Origin: Bog-473 sp963753115
Lineage (GTDB): Bacteria; Actinomycetota; Acidimicrobiia; Acidimicrobiales; RAAP-2
NCBI GenBank assembly: GCA_963753115.1
Contig: CAVWBB010000025.1
Coordinates: forward strand, 1-64,000
Direction of reading: 5' to 3'
Length of the DNA stretch: 64,000 nucleotides
Shown here: positions 10,116-20,487 of the stretch, piece by piece
How the letters are laid out: each line of letters begins with the position of its first letter
How positions within the stretch are numbered: position 1 is the first letter of the stretch
Translations under genes and position numbers: made by a program
Notes under the pieces: model-generated
The model's database searches: none
What the model was told of the DNA's origin: nothing
Seen by the model: the letters and a program-made list of their open reading frames with translations, nothing else

Positions 10116-10877
10116 TTACGTCGAGACGGGCTCCGGCTTGAGCGGCTCCACCACGATTTCGTCCTTGGAGCGGTCGGCGACGACCAGATGGATCACCGCC
10201 GCGATGATCGCTCCGACGAGTGGGGCGACGAGGAACAGCCAGACCTGGCTGAGCGCCGTGCCGCCGACCACGAGGGCCGGCCCGAGGCTCCGGGCCGGGT
10301 TCACCGACGTGCCCGTCAGCGGGATGCCGATGAGGTGGACGATCACCAGGCCGAAGCCGATGGCGACGCCGGCGGCACCCTGAATGGCCGCCTTGTGCGT
10401 GGCGAAGAGCACCACCATGACGAAGATCGCCGTCAGGACGACCTCAATGAGGAAGGCACCACCCTGGCTCACCAACAGGTGCGACTCCTTGCCGTACCCG
10501 TCGGTGCCCAGCCCCTGGATCGACTTCTTGTAGAGGGGGGACGTGGTGAACATCCAGTAGAGGAGGTAGGCCCCGGCGATGCCACCGGCCACCTGGGCGA
10601 CGATGTAGGCGACGCCCTCGCCCAGCTTCATGCGCCCCGAGGAGATGAAGCCGAGCGTGACCGCCGGGTTGACGTGGCAGCCCGAGATCGGCCCGATGGA
10701 ATAGACGAGGGCCACGAGCACCAGCCCGAAGGCCAGCGCGGTGGCGGCGACCCCGGCGGCGTAGCTCAGCCCGAAGAGCTTGAAGCCGAACGTCTCCGTG
10801 GCGACGCCGACGGCGACGACGACCAGTATCAGCGTCCCGAGGAATTCCGCGGCGAGCTTTCTGGGATCCAGACTCAT
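10116..10877 (-). CDS. Aquaporin (MIP family), AqpZ-like
   Basis: Both NPA half-helices are present (GCHVNPAVTLG and TGTSVNPARSLGPA) within six hydrophobic segments. The histidine before the second NPA (IVHLIGIP) and the arginine after it match the narrow selectivity filter of water-specific aquaporins rather than glycerol channels. The ATG at 10877 is chosen because GGAGGTC lies about eight bases upstream; the longer ORF to 10916 lacks a site. An insertion near the middle (SPLYKKSIQGLGTDGYGKES) lengthens an outer loop. The tail is rich in Glu and Pro. About 253 residues. Confidence 0.9.
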   Translation of the reverse strand: MSLDPRKLAAEFLGTLILVVVAVGVATETFGFKLFGLSYAAGVAATALAFGLVLVALVYSIGPISGCHVNPAVTLGFISSGRMKLGEGVAYIVAQVAGGIAGAYLLYWMFTTSPLYKKSIQGLGTDGYGKESHLLVSQGGAFLIEVVLTAIFVMVVLFATHKAAIQGAAGVAIGFGLVIVHLIGIPLTGTSVNPARSLGPALVVGGTALSQVWLFLVAPLVGAIIAAVIHLVVADRSKDEIVVEPLKPEPVST

Positions 10878-11021
10878 GACCATGACCTCCTGTGTCCAGG
10901 CGAGGGGAGTGGACACAGGAAGTTTCGCAGCGCCTGTTGGCGACAGGCGCGGATACTCGGAGCGAACTCCCAGCTCACAGGGCTGCCACAGGCGCTGCAG
11001 TGCGAAGCGCCCGTTGGGGTC

Positions 11022-11444
11022 CTACAGGACGGCCATCGCCTTCTCGTCGGCCTCGCGCAGGCGCGTGGCCATGGCGGCCAGCATCTTGCGTGAGAGGGCC
11101 GGCACCGCGTCGAGCACGCCGTTGAACTGGCGCTGGCCCAGGACGAGCAGCGTCATGTCGGTCTCGGAGACCACCGTGGCGGAGCGGGGACGGCGGTCCA
11201 GCAGCGCCATCTCGCCGAAGTACTGGCCGGGCCCGAGGGTGGCGACCTTGCGGTTGTTGCGCCGCACCGCCGCCGTCCCCTTCACGATCAGGAAGAACTC
11301 ACGCCCGATCGTCCCCTGCTCACAGAGCATGCGGCCGGGCGGGACCTTCACCTCCTCGAGCGCGCGCTTGATGGTGCGCAGGTCCTTGGCCGACGAGGTG
11401 GAGAACAGCCAGATCTTGGACAGGTCGAAGTCGTCGCGGCTCAT
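11022..11444 (-). CDS. Single-domain cyclic nucleotide-binding protein
   Basis: The 140 residues form one cNMP-binding beta-roll with the phosphate-binding cassette GEMALLDRRPRSATV and the preceding ATLGPGQYF. No DNA-binding domain or channel follows, so this is not a full Crp regulator. It may sense cAMP or cGMP and act through a partner; none is evident next to it. Confidence 0.8.
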   Translation of the reverse strand: MSRDDFDLSKIWLFSTSSAKDLRTIKRALEEVKVPPGRMLCEQGTIGREFFLIVKGTAAVRRNNRKVATLGPGQYFGEMALLDRRPRSATVVSETDMTLLVLGQRQFNGVLDAVPALSRKMLAAMATRLREADEKAMAVL

Positions 11445-11541
11445 GGCGCAAACAGTACCCCTCGACCCCTCTCACGTGCTTGTTTGCGCACGGCCGGGGT
11501 GCGCAGACGGGGTTGCGCAGCGGGTTGCTCAGCGGCGTGGC

Positions 11542-11880
11542 TCAGACGGCGTCGGCCCCGCGCTCGCCGGTCCGCACCCGCACCACGGTCTCGGCCGGCA
11601 CGACCCACACCTTGCCGTCGCCGATCTTCCCGGTGGCCGCGGAGGCGACGATGGCGTCGACCACGGCCTCGGCCCGGTCGTCCTCCACGAGCACCTCGAC
11701 CCGGAGCTTGGGCACGAAGTCCACCGTGTACTCGGCCCCGCGGTAGTTCTCGGTGTGCCCATGCTGGCGCCCGAAGCCCTGCGCCTCCGTCAGCGTCATG
11801 CCGGCCACGCCCATGTTCTTCAGGACGTTCTTCACGTCGTCGAGCTTGAACGGCTTGACCACCGCAACCACGAGCTTCAT
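11542..11880 (-). CDS. PII family nitrogen regulatory protein (first copy)
   Basis: This 112-residue protein is a standard PII trimer subunit. The T-loop has the modifiable tyrosine at position 51 (YRGAEYTVDFVPK), the B-loop is TGKIGDGKVWV, and the C-terminal RVRTGERG is intact. PII binds ATP/ADP and 2-oxoglutarate and controls nitrogen enzymes and transporters. It is about 78% identical by eye to the copy at 15234 but, unlike it, is not next to amt, so its partner may differ. Confidence 0.92.
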   Translation of the reverse strand: MKLVVAVVKPFKLDDVKNVLKNMGVAGMTLTEAQGFGRQHGHTENYRGAEYTVDFVPKLRVEVLVEDDRAEAVVDAIVASAATGKIGDGKVWVVPAETVVRVRTGERGADAV

Positions 11881-12047
11881 CCTGTGCTCCTCACGATCCG
11901 ACGGGCGCGAGCGCCCACACGAACCACGCTAGTGACGCCAGAGGAGGGCCGTCCGGCCGACGTCGAGGTGCGGTCAAAGAGCAGACCAGGCCCGTTCCGG
12001 GCTCTCCGATGGGAACCCCACTTGGGGTGAGCGCTAGCCTTCCCCGA

Positions 12048-12641
12048 ATGGCCGTGAACGACGACGCCGACAATTCAGGGGGCGACGACGCGCCCCGGAT
12101 GTCGGCGTGGCAGCGCATGAAGTACACGTTCGTGCAGCCAGACGCCATCGAATCGGACAAGGCCGTGGTCGACGACCGCTCGGTCGAGGAGCTCCAAGAA
12201 GCCATCAGTCGGTCCGACGACAAGGAGCGGGCGATCGGCCTGATCGCCGCCCCGTTGGCGGCCCTCGTCGGCATCATCATCAGCTCGGCCACCATCACGA
12301 ACGCCAAGAACCTCCACCAGAGCACGACGGTCTACGTCGAGCTCACCTACGTCATCCTGGGGATGGCGGTGCTCATCCTGGTGGCGTCGTTGCTGCGCAA
12401 GCGCCTCTTCCAGGGCGTCACGATGGCCCTCTACGGGCTGGCCGTCTTCAACCTGCGCTTCTGGGGCTTCGGCGTGCCCTTCCTGCTCGCCGGTGCCTGG
12501 TATCTCGTGCGCGCCTACCGCCTGCAGCAGGCGCTGAAGAAGGCGGAGGCGGCCGACGCGCCGCCGCGGCCGAAGGGCGCCAACCCGAGCTCGAGCGCAC
12601 CGCGGCCCCGCCGCAACAAGCGCTACACGCCGCCGACCTAG
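12048..12641 (+). CDS. Small membrane protein of unknown function
   Basis: I do not recognise a named family. The 197 residues comprise a charged N-terminus (1-75), about three to four hydrophobic helices (AAPLAALVGIIISSATI, YVILGMAVLILVASLL, FNLRFWGFGVPFLLAGAWYL) and a basic, proline-rich cytoplasmic tail ending RRNKRYTPPT. The ATG at 12048 is preferred because the extra 13 codons of the longer ORF overlap the likely promoter region. It diverges from the PII gene. Confidence 0.65.
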   Translation: MAVNDDADNSGGDDAPRMSAWQRMKYTFVQPDAIESDKAVVDDRSVEELQEAISRSDDKERAIGLIAAPLAALVGIIISSATITNAKNLHQSTTVYVELTYVILGMAVLILVASLLRKRLFQGVTMALYGLAVFNLRFWGFGVPFLLAGAWYLVRAYRLQQALKKAEAADAPPRPKGANPSSSAPRPRRNKRYTPPT

Positions 12642-12695
12642 AGCCCCCCGACCGAGAGCCCCCGACCGAGAGCCCCTCCGGCCGTCCCGCGCCGC

Positions 12696-13313
12696 TCAGG
12701 TGGTGGTGGGCTCGTCCCCCGTCTCGTCCCGCTGCGTCCGGTAGCGCAGGAACAAGAACGCGACGAGCGCCGCCAGGATCGCCAAGAGGATCAAGGGCAC
12801 CAGGAAGACGCCGCTCGATGCGTGCTCGGTGGCGACCATGGCGGCCGGCGACACGAGCGCCGGGTCGCCCGGCACCGCGATGGCGGACACCGTCGAGCCC
12901 GGCCGGTGGAAGTCGTTGCCCGGCAGCTGCTCGCTGTAGGTGTGGCCGTTCAGCGTGTACGAGCCGTGGCACACGTAGCCGACCGGGTTGCTCCCGCTGC
13001 CGCCGACGAGGCCGGTGCAGCTCGAAACCGTGAAGGTGACGGGGACGCCGTCGTTGTGCAGCCGGTTGTCCTGTTGGTTCTTGTGCACGCCGACGAGCGT
13101 GAAGACGACGACGAGCACCGCCAGCGTCACGAGGATGACCCAGACGATGATCTTCCCGAGGCGCCGCGTGTCGACGCCGCCCACGCCCGCACCGCGGAGC
13201 GCCGCCACGCGCTCGGCCGGCTCGCCCCCGGCGACGTCGTCGGGAACGCCGTCGTCGGGAACGCCGTCGTCCTTGCCGGGCTCGGGCGCCGGCGGGTCGG
13301 TGGCGGTCATCAC
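12696..13313 (-). CDS. DUF3592-like membrane protein
   Basis: Two transmembrane helices (about residues 53-75 and 168-192) flank an outer domain of about 90 residues that contains two cysteines (VSSCTGLVG, VGYVCHGSYTLNG) likely to form a disulfide. This layout resembles DUF3592 proteins, whose function is unknown. The cytoplasmic N-terminus contains a tandem duplication, DGVPDDGVPDD, encoded by a 15-bp repeat near 13240-13275. It converges with the gene at 12048. Confidence 0.6.
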   Translation of the reverse strand: MMTATDPPAPEPGKDDGVPDDGVPDDVAGGEPAERVAALRGAGVGGVDTRRLGKIIVWVILVTLAVLVVVFTLVGVHKNQQDNRLHNDGVPVTFTVSSCTGLVGGSGSNPVGYVCHGSYTLNGHTYSEQLPGNDFHRPGSTVSAIAVPGDPALVSPAAMVATEHASSGVFLVPLILLAILAALVAFLFLRYRTQRDETGDEPTTT

Positions 13314-13412
13314 GATCGAGCGATCGTAGTGGGGTTGCCCGCCCGAGCCGGAGCCGCCTCTTCGGCACCGTTCGGAGCGGCCTAAACCCTGAGATTGGGG
13401 TGAGGGGCCGGA

Positions 13413-13450
13413 TTAACAAGCCCGAAACACACGCGTGACCATGCGGAAAC
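13413..13450 (+). promoter_or_regulatory. GlnR-type operator upstream of amt
   Basis: Four pentamers, TTAAC (13413), GAAAC (13424), GTGAC (13435) and GAAAC (13446), are each separated by exactly six bases. This is the actinobacterial GlnR consensus (GTnAC and GAAAC half-sites with 6-bp spacing) with one mismatch in the first half-site. It lies about 120 bp before the amt start, where GlnR activates under nitrogen limitation. No glnR gene is in the window. Confidence 0.8.
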
Positions 13451-13571
13451 TCCTGACCTGCATTGTGTCTGCGGCGGGGAGAACCGTCAGCAGTGGCAAT
13501 GCCGTACCGGCGCTGGTGTGACGCCTCGCTCACACGAGGAGCCGGGACCTATGACAGTTAGGAGAGCTTGA

Positions 13572-15200
13572 GTGATCCATCTGATTGGAGCCGCAGTTCC
13601 GGTTCCGTACCCCAGTTGGCTCAATCCGGCTGACAACACGTGGCAGATGACAGCCGCCACGTTCGTCGGCCTGATGAGTCTCCCTGGCCTGGCAGTGCTC
13701 TACGCATCGATCGTGCCCAAGAAATGGGCCGTCAATGTCCTCTCGATGATGTTCGCAGGGTTTTCCCTGGTTCTCGTCGCCTGGGTGTTGTGGGAGTACA
13801 AGCTCGGCTTCGGTTCGACCTCCATCGGCGGGGGGGTGAGAGTCGTCGACGGGTTGGTCACCCAGACGCAGAACGCGGGCACGACGGGAACCTTCACGCA
13901 CTTCTTCGACAACTTCCTCGGGAAGCCAGGCGGCATCACCAACAGCCTCGGTGAACAAGGCCAGGCGATGTCGGCGGCGAACACCGCGATCCCGTTCCAC
14001 TTCCCGACCGCGACGCTGGCGTACTTCCAGTTCGTGTTCGCAGCGATCACCCCGCTGCTGTTCCTCGGGAGCGTGCTCGGGCGCATCAAGTTCCTCGCCT
14101 GGTGCATCCTCGTCCCGGCATGGAGCACCTGCGTCTACTGCGTGGACGCGTTCCTGCTCTGGGGTGGCGGTTACTTCGCCCAGGAGGGCGCGCTCGACTA
14201 CTCGGGTGGGTACGTCATCCACATGTCGGCCGGTGTGTCCGGCTTCGTGGCGGCCTGGGTCCTCGGGCCGAGACTCCTGCGAGATCGCCAGCATGCCTTG
14301 CCCAACAACCTCGTGATGGCGGCCGTCGGTGCCGGCATCCTGTGGCTGGGCTGGAACGGCTTCAACGGTGGTGACCCGTACTACGCCGGTGCCAGTGCCG
14401 CTGCTGCGGTGATCAACACGAACCTCGCCACCGGCGTCGGCGTCCTGGTGTGGATGCTCATGGACGCGCTGTTGTCCAAGGAGAAGAAGCCCACCTTCCT
14501 TGGAGGCGTGAACGGCATGATCTGCGGCTTGGTCGGGATCACACCGTGTGCAGGCTTCGTCAACGGCCGGGGCGCCATCTACATCGGCGCCATCTGCACG
14601 GCCATCGTCTGGGTCGCCTGGAACTACCTCTCGAAGGTGCGACCGTTCTCCAAGGTCGACGATGCGCTCGGTGTCATCTACACCCACGGCATGGCCGGTC
14701 TGGCCGGTGGGCTCCTGCTGGGCATCTTCGGTGACCCCAACATCCTGGTGACCGGCTGCGGCAAGCTCGACGGTGCCGGCCAGGTCGTCAACCAGGCGGC
14801 GTCGGGGGCCGGATCGCAGACGATCTACTCGACCTCGCACGGCGGCTGCTCGACCTTCAGCGTGCAGGGCCTGATGTACACCGGCTCGGCCCACCAGTTG
14901 TGGGAGCAGTTCCGAGCGGCGGTGTGGGTCATCCTGTGGTCCGCGCTGATCACCTTCATCCTCATGAAGATCATCGGCTGGATCCTCCGTGGCGCCCGCT
15001 ACAAGGACGAGATCCTCGAAGTCGGCGACCTCGCCATCCACGGCGAGGAGGCCTTCCCCGAGGAGACGTTCGCCATGCGGACCGACACCAGTGGTGGCGG
15101 AGGTGGAGGCGGAGCATTCGCCCTGGCTGGCTTGGACAAGGGAGGTTCTGGATCTCCAGAACCCAATCCATCCCCACCACCCGGTGGCGGCGGTTCCTAG
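13572..15200 (+). CDS. amt: Ammonium transporter Amt
   Basis: This 542-residue channel has about eleven helices. The pore histidines are in place (GYVIHMSAG, about residue 217, and IYTHGMAGLAGG, about residue 373), as is the family glycine-rich motif WLGWNGFNGG. It conducts ammonium or ammonia across the membrane and is gated by GlnK. The GTG at 13572 follows TTAGGAGAG. The C-terminal cytoplasmic segment is longer than usual and ends in a glycine/proline-rich tail (GGGGGGG near 510, SPEPNPSPPPGGGGS at the end). glnK starts 33 bp downstream, an operon under the upstream GlnR-type site. Confidence 0.93.
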   Translation: MIHLIGAAVPVPYPSWLNPADNTWQMTAATFVGLMSLPGLAVLYASIVPKKWAVNVLSMMFAGFSLVLVAWVLWEYKLGFGSTSIGGGVRVVDGLVTQTQNAGTTGTFTHFFDNFLGKPGGITNSLGEQGQAMSAANTAIPFHFPTATLAYFQFVFAAITPLLFLGSVLGRIKFLAWCILVPAWSTCVYCVDAFLLWGGGYFAQEGALDYSGGYVIHMSAGVSGFVAAWVLGPRLLRDRQHALPNNLVMAAVGAGILWLGWNGFNGGDPYYAGASAAAAVINTNLATGVGVLVWMLMDALLSKEKKPTFLGGVNGMICGLVGITPCAGFVNGRGAIYIGAICTAIVWVAWNYLSKVRPFSKVDDALGVIYTHGMAGLAGGLLLGIFGDPNILVTGCGKLDGAGQVVNQAASGAGSQTIYSTSHGGCSTFSVQGLMYTGSAHQLWEQFRAAVWVILWSALITFILMKIIGWILRGARYKDEILEVGDLAIHGEEAFPEETFAMRTDTSGGGGGGGAFALAGLDKGGSGSPEPNPSPPPGGGGS

Positions 15201-15233
15201 GCCCAGTCAGACAAGGACGAAAGGAGCTCAACA

Positions 15234-15572
15234 ATGAAACTGATCGTGGCAGTCCTCAAGCCGTTCAAGCTCGACGACGTCAAGGAGACCCTCAAGAACC
15301 TCGGGGTGCAGGGCATGACCCTGACCGAGGCGCAGGGCTTCGGGCGCCAGCGAGGGCATACGGAGGTGTACCGCGGTGCGGAGTACGAGGTGGACTTCGT
15401 CCCCAAGCTCCGTGTCGAGGTGCTCGTGGACGACAGCCAGGTCGACGAGGTGGTCGACGCCATCGTCGCCTCGGCGTCGACGGGCAAGATCGGCGACGGC
15501 AAGGTGTGGGTCATCCCTGTCGAAGCCGTGGTGCGGGTGCGCACCGGAGAACGCGGGCCTGACGCGTTGTAA
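15234..15572 (+). CDS. glnK: PII protein GlnK, amt-linked
   Basis: This 112-residue PII protein has Tyr51 in the T-loop (YRGAEYEVDFVPK), the B-loop TGKIGDGKVWV and an intact C-terminus. Its position behind amt is the classical amt-glnK pair, in which GlnK docks on Amt and closes it when ammonium is plentiful. A strong AAAGGAG lies nine bases before the ATG. Confidence 0.93.
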   Translation: MKLIVAVLKPFKLDDVKETLKNLGVQGMTLTEAQGFGRQRGHTEVYRGAEYEVDFVPKLRVEVLVDDSQVDEVVDAIVASASTGKIGDGKVWVIPVEAVVRVRTGERGPDAL

Positions 15573-15600
15573 CAGCGCAGCAGTCCTGTAGACGGTCGGT

Positions 15601-15632
15601 CAGGCCGGGGCGCGGCGAGGTGCCCCGGCCTG
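15601..15632 (+). terminator. Hairpin terminator after amt-glnK
   Basis: CAGGCCGGGGC (15601-15611) and GCCCCGGCCTG (15622-15632) form a perfect 11-bp GC-rich stem with a 10-base loop, 28 bp after the glnK stop. It has no T tract, which is common for terminators in GC-rich actinobacteria. Confidence 0.7.
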
Positions 15633-15753
15633 CCGCTGTCTGTGGGCATGTTCCAGGGCATGCTGTTCGCCCGTCCGCAGTGTGCGAGCGGATGGGCGAC
15701 CGGGCGGCGTGCCCTCGTGCTGTTTCCCTTGGGTGCGTGGGGAGATGCTGAGG

Positions 15754-15951
15754 TCAGTCCTGCTTGGCCGGCCGGCCCCGCTTGGGCAGCGGAGCCGCCT
15801 GCTTGGGCATGCGGCCGGCATCGGTCAGCGCCCGGCGCAGGAGCATCTCGATCTGGGCGTTGACGCTGCGCAGGTCGTCGCTCGCCCACCGCATGAGTGC
15901 GTCGTGGACGGCGGGATCGATGCGCAGCAGGACCTGCCGCCGTTCGCTCAC
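15754..15951 (-). CDS. Ribbon-helix-helix (Arc-like) DNA-binding protein
   Basis: This 65-residue protein is read from the GTG at 15951. It has a beta-strand and two helices of the RHH fold (RRQVLLRIDPAVHDALMRWA, then SVNAQIEMLLRRAL) and a basic tail with KRGRPAK. The GTG overlaps the stop of the SPFH gene (GTGA), so the two are co-translated. RHH proteins bind DNA as dimers on palindromes; the perfect dyad at the operon promoter is the obvious candidate target. Confidence 0.85.
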   Translation of the reverse strand: MSERRQVLLRIDPAVHDALMRWASDDLRSVNAQIEMLLRRALTDAGRMPKQAAPLPKRGRPAKQD

Positions 15952-16853
15952 GTATAGAGCGAACCCGTGTTCACGACCGGCGACGGCGGCTGGTCGCCGC
16001 AGAGCACCACCATCAGGTTGCTCACCATGGCGGCGGTGCGCTCCTCGTCGAGGGTGACCACGCCACCCTCGTTCAGGCGGCTGAGCGCCATCTCGACCAT
16101 GCCGACGGCGCCCTCGACGATGCGCGAGCGGGCCGACACCACGGCGTTGGCCTGCTGGCGGCGCAGCATGGCCTGGGCGATCTCCTGGGCGTAGGCCAGG
16201 TGAGAGATCCGCACCTCCACGACCTCGAGCCCGGCGATGGAGACGCGCTCCGCCACCTCGACCGCCAGCTCGCCGGCGACGACGTCGGTGGAGCCGCGCA
16301 GCGACGTGCCCGCCCCGGTGGTGTCGTCGTAGGGGTGGCTCACCGCGACGTGGCGCAGGGCGGACTCGGCCTGGACCGAGATGAAGTCGACGAAGTTGTC
16401 CACGGCGTAGGTCGACCGGGCCGTGTCGGCCACCTGCCAGACCACGATGGCGGCGATCTCGACCGGGTTGCCGTCGGCGTCGTTCACCTTGAGGTGGCCG
16501 GTCTCGAAGTTGCGCACGCGGACGCTCACCCGGCGGCGCACGGTCAGCGGGGCGACCCACCAGAAGCCGGAGCGCCGCGCCGTCCCGATGTAGCGGCCGA
16601 AGAACTGCACGACCGAGGTCTGCCCCGGGGGGACGATCACCAGCGACGTGACGATGAGGACGAAGACGAGGATCGGGAGCCAGATCCAACCCGGGGAGTT
16701 CTTGGCGGAGAGGTACATGCCGCCGACGCAGACGGCGAGGGCGAGGACGCCGAACCACCCGTTGACCGAGACGGCGGGCCGCTCGGTGATGTCGACCCGG
16801 ACCCCCTGGTGCCCGACCGGTGTGGCGTTGATGGGTGACTCAGCGATGCTCAT
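15948..16853 (-). CDS. SPFH/Band 7 domain membrane protein
   Basis: The 301 residues begin with two transmembrane helices (about 32-50 and 55-70), followed by a Band 7 core (VPPGQTSVVQFFGRYIGTAR, FETGHLKVNDADGNPVEI, then a coiled-coil segment ending AQEIAQAMLRRQQANAVVSA). SPFH proteins oligomerise at the membrane and scaffold other proteins; the specific role here is unknown. GGAGGAG lies a few bases before the ATG. It is the first gene of a two-gene operon with the RHH protein. Confidence 0.88.
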   Translation of the reverse strand: MSIAESPINATPVGHQGVRVDITERPAVSVNGWFGVLALAVCVGGMYLSAKNSPGWIWLPILVFVLIVTSLVIVPPGQTSVVQFFGRYIGTARRSGFWWVAPLTVRRRVSVRVRNFETGHLKVNDADGNPVEIAAIVVWQVADTARSTYAVDNFVDFISVQAESALRHVAVSHPYDDTTGAGTSLRGSTDVVAGELAVEVAERVSIAGLEVVEVRISHLAYAQEIAQAMLRRQQANAVVSARSRIVEGAVGMVEMALSRLNEGGVVTLDEERTAAMVSNLMVVLCGDQPPSPVVNTGSLYT

Positions 16854-16871
16854 GGCGACTCCTCCGACATA

Positions 16872-16898
16872 AAGTGATATCTAATAGATATCACTTTC
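16872..16898 (-). promoter_or_regulatory. Perfect palindromic operator of the SPFH-RHH operon
   Basis: AAAGTGATATCT and AGATATCACTTT are perfect 12-bp arms with a 3-bp centre, 19 bp upstream of the SPFH start in otherwise GC-rich DNA. The AT-rich core could contain the -10 region, so a bound repressor would block transcription. The RHH protein of the same operon is the likely ligand (inference). Confidence 0.75.
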
Positions 16899-16969
16899 CG
16901 AGTCGCTTGCCTACCCCCTCGTGACGAGGGCGGTCAGAAGAGCGGACGAGGGGACGAGCGAACGAAAGG

Positions 16970-17740
16970 TCAGCCGGGAGGCTGGTCGGCCTGGCGGGCC
17001 ACGGCGGCCGCGGCCGCGGCGGCGGCCTCGGGGTCGCCGAGATACTCGGCCGAGTCCACCCGCAGCTCGTCGGTCAGGCGCATGCGGAAGGGGATGCCGG
17101 TCGGGACCTCGAGCTCGGTGATCTCGTCGTCGGCGATGCCCTGGAGGTGCTTGCGCAGGGCCCGGATGGAGTTGCCGTGGGCGGCGATGAGCACGGCGCC
17201 ACCACCCTCGGCCGCGGCGCCGCGCAGGTCGGGGACGACGACGGAGTCCCAGTAGGGCACGACGCGCCGGACGACGTCGGCCAGGCACTCGGTGCGGGGG
17301 AGCTGGGCCGGGTCGAGGCCGCGGTAGCGGGGGTCGCCGGCCACGTCGTAGGGGTTGTCCGGGGAGAGCGGCGGCGGCGGGGTGTCGTAGCTGCGGCGCC
17401 AGAGCTGGAGCTGGTCGGCCCCGAACTCCGCCTTGACGGCGGCCTTGTTCTTCCCCTGCAGGTCCCCGTAGTGGCGCTCGTTGAGGCGCCAGTCCCGGCG
17501 GACGGGGAGCCAGCTGCGGCCCGCCGCGGCCAGGGCCAGCTCGGCGGTGCGGATGGCCCGGGTCAGGACCGAGGTGTGCAGGACCCGCAGGTCGAGGTCC
17601 TCGGTGGCGCCCAGGAGCTCGCCGCCGGCCCGGGCCTCGGCCTCCCCGGCGGGGGTGAGGTCGACGTCGACCCAGCCGGTGAAGAGGTTCTTGGCGTTCC
17701 AGGTGGACTGCCCGTGACGGAGGAGGACCAGATCGAGCAC
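16970..17740 (-). CDS. gpmA: 2,3-bisphosphoglycerate-dependent phosphoglycerate mutase
   Basis: The 256-residue protein has the phosphohistidine motif LLRHGQSTWN (His9), the NLFTGWVDVDLT segment, LNERHYGDLQGKNKA and the second catalytic histidine in LIAAHGNSIRAL. It interconverts 3- and 2-phosphoglycerate in glycolysis. The C-terminus carries an alanine-rich stretch. The gene is single and divergent from the dnaK operon. Confidence 0.93.
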   Translation of the reverse strand: MLDLVLLRHGQSTWNAKNLFTGWVDVDLTPAGEAEARAGGELLGATEDLDLRVLHTSVLTRAIRTAELALAAAGRSWLPVRRDWRLNERHYGDLQGKNKAAVKAEFGADQLQLWRRSYDTPPPPLSPDNPYDVAGDPRYRGLDPAQLPRTECLADVVRRVVPYWDSVVVPDLRGAAAEGGGAVLIAAHGNSIRALRKHLQGIADDEITELEVPTGIPFRMRLTDELRVDSAEYLGDPEAAAAAAAAVARQADQPPG

Positions 17741-17827
17741 GGCACCAGCGTAGGTGGGTCCGGCGGCAGGGTGTAAACCACCAGCTCAGGCCGGGTAGAA
17801 TTGGCGTGGTGGCCTTGCATCAAGAAT

Positions 17828-17859
17828 CTTGACATTGAGGCACTCAACTTTGCTATACT
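17828..17859 (+). promoter_or_regulatory. HAIR-like HspR site and promoter of the dnaK operon
   Basis: CTTGACA (17828-17834) and ACTCAAC (17842-17848) are separated by seven bases and match the HspR-associated inverted repeat (CTTGAGT, N7, ACTCAAG) with three mismatches. It overlaps a possible -35 TTGACA (17829) that stands 19 bp before a -10 TATACT (17854). HspR encoded downstream would repress here until heat stress. Confidence 0.7.
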
Positions 17860-17984
17860 TATCCACAGCAATCAGCGACAGCAGCGACGAGACGTAGAGA
17901 CTCGAACGTAGAGACAGAGCCGTAATTACAGAGGCGCCGGACGGAACCGGCAAGACGTACGACGAAGCGGAAGGAACGACAGAA

Positions 17985-19852
<1,868 letters not shown>

Positions 19853-19856
<4 letters not shown>

Positions 19857-20479
19857 GCTTCGGCGACGGGGCCGTTCCCGAGGAGGAGCCTGTCTTCTCT
19901 GAGGCCGAACTGGCAGAGGAGGAGAACGACGAGGCGAACGCCGCGGCGGTGAACGGTGTGCCCGGCAACGCGGCACACGGTTCGGTGCGAGGTGCGGCAC
20001 ACGGTGCGGCGCTGGCCGAGGAGGCCGACCCGCGGGAGGTGCTGGCACGCGAGCGGGACGAGTACCTGCTCGCGCTCCAGCGCACCCAGGCCGACTTCGA
20101 GAACTTCCGCAAGCGGATCGCCCGCCAGCAGGAGGAGCAGGCGGCGCGGGCGTCACAGCACCTGGTGGACAAGCTCCTGCCGGTGCTCGACACGCTCGAC
20201 CTGGCCGAGAACCACCTGCGCGAGTCGCTCGACACGAGCGAGGGCGCCAAGGCGCTCCACGCGTCGCGGTCGATGTTGATGGACATCCTCTTGAAGGAAG
20301 GCCTCGAGCGGGTCGACCAGCCCGAGGTCCCCTTCGACCCCTCGGTGCACGACGCCGTCGCGGACGCGGACGGGGACGGCGGGCCCGACGGCGAGACGAT
20401 GGTGGAGGAAGTGATGCGCTCCGGTTACCGCTGGAAGGGGCAGATCGTGCGCCCCGCCATGGTCCGCGTGCGGGGGTGA
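19853..20479 (+). CDS. grpE: Nucleotide exchange factor GrpE
   Basis: The 208 residues include an acidic N-terminus, a long coiled coil (about 60-110, with LQRTQADFENFRKRI) and the C-terminal beta domain (GYRWKGQIVRPAMVRV). GrpE releases ADP from DnaK. Its ATG overlaps the dnaK stop by four bases, giving coupled translation. Confidence 0.95.
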
Positions 20480-20487
20480 ACTGACCG

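Noticed and set aside
11483..11541. GCGCAG/GGGGTT-like tandem words after the PII gene
   Set aside because: Copies are too diverged and short to call a repeat or terminator.
13314..13571. Riboswitch upstream of amt
   Set aside because: No conserved aptamer is recognisable; the GlnR-type boxes explain regulation better.
13530..15041. 503-codon antisense frame opposite amt
   Set aside because: Asp/Glu/Arg-rich shadow without motifs; amt on the other strand is certain.
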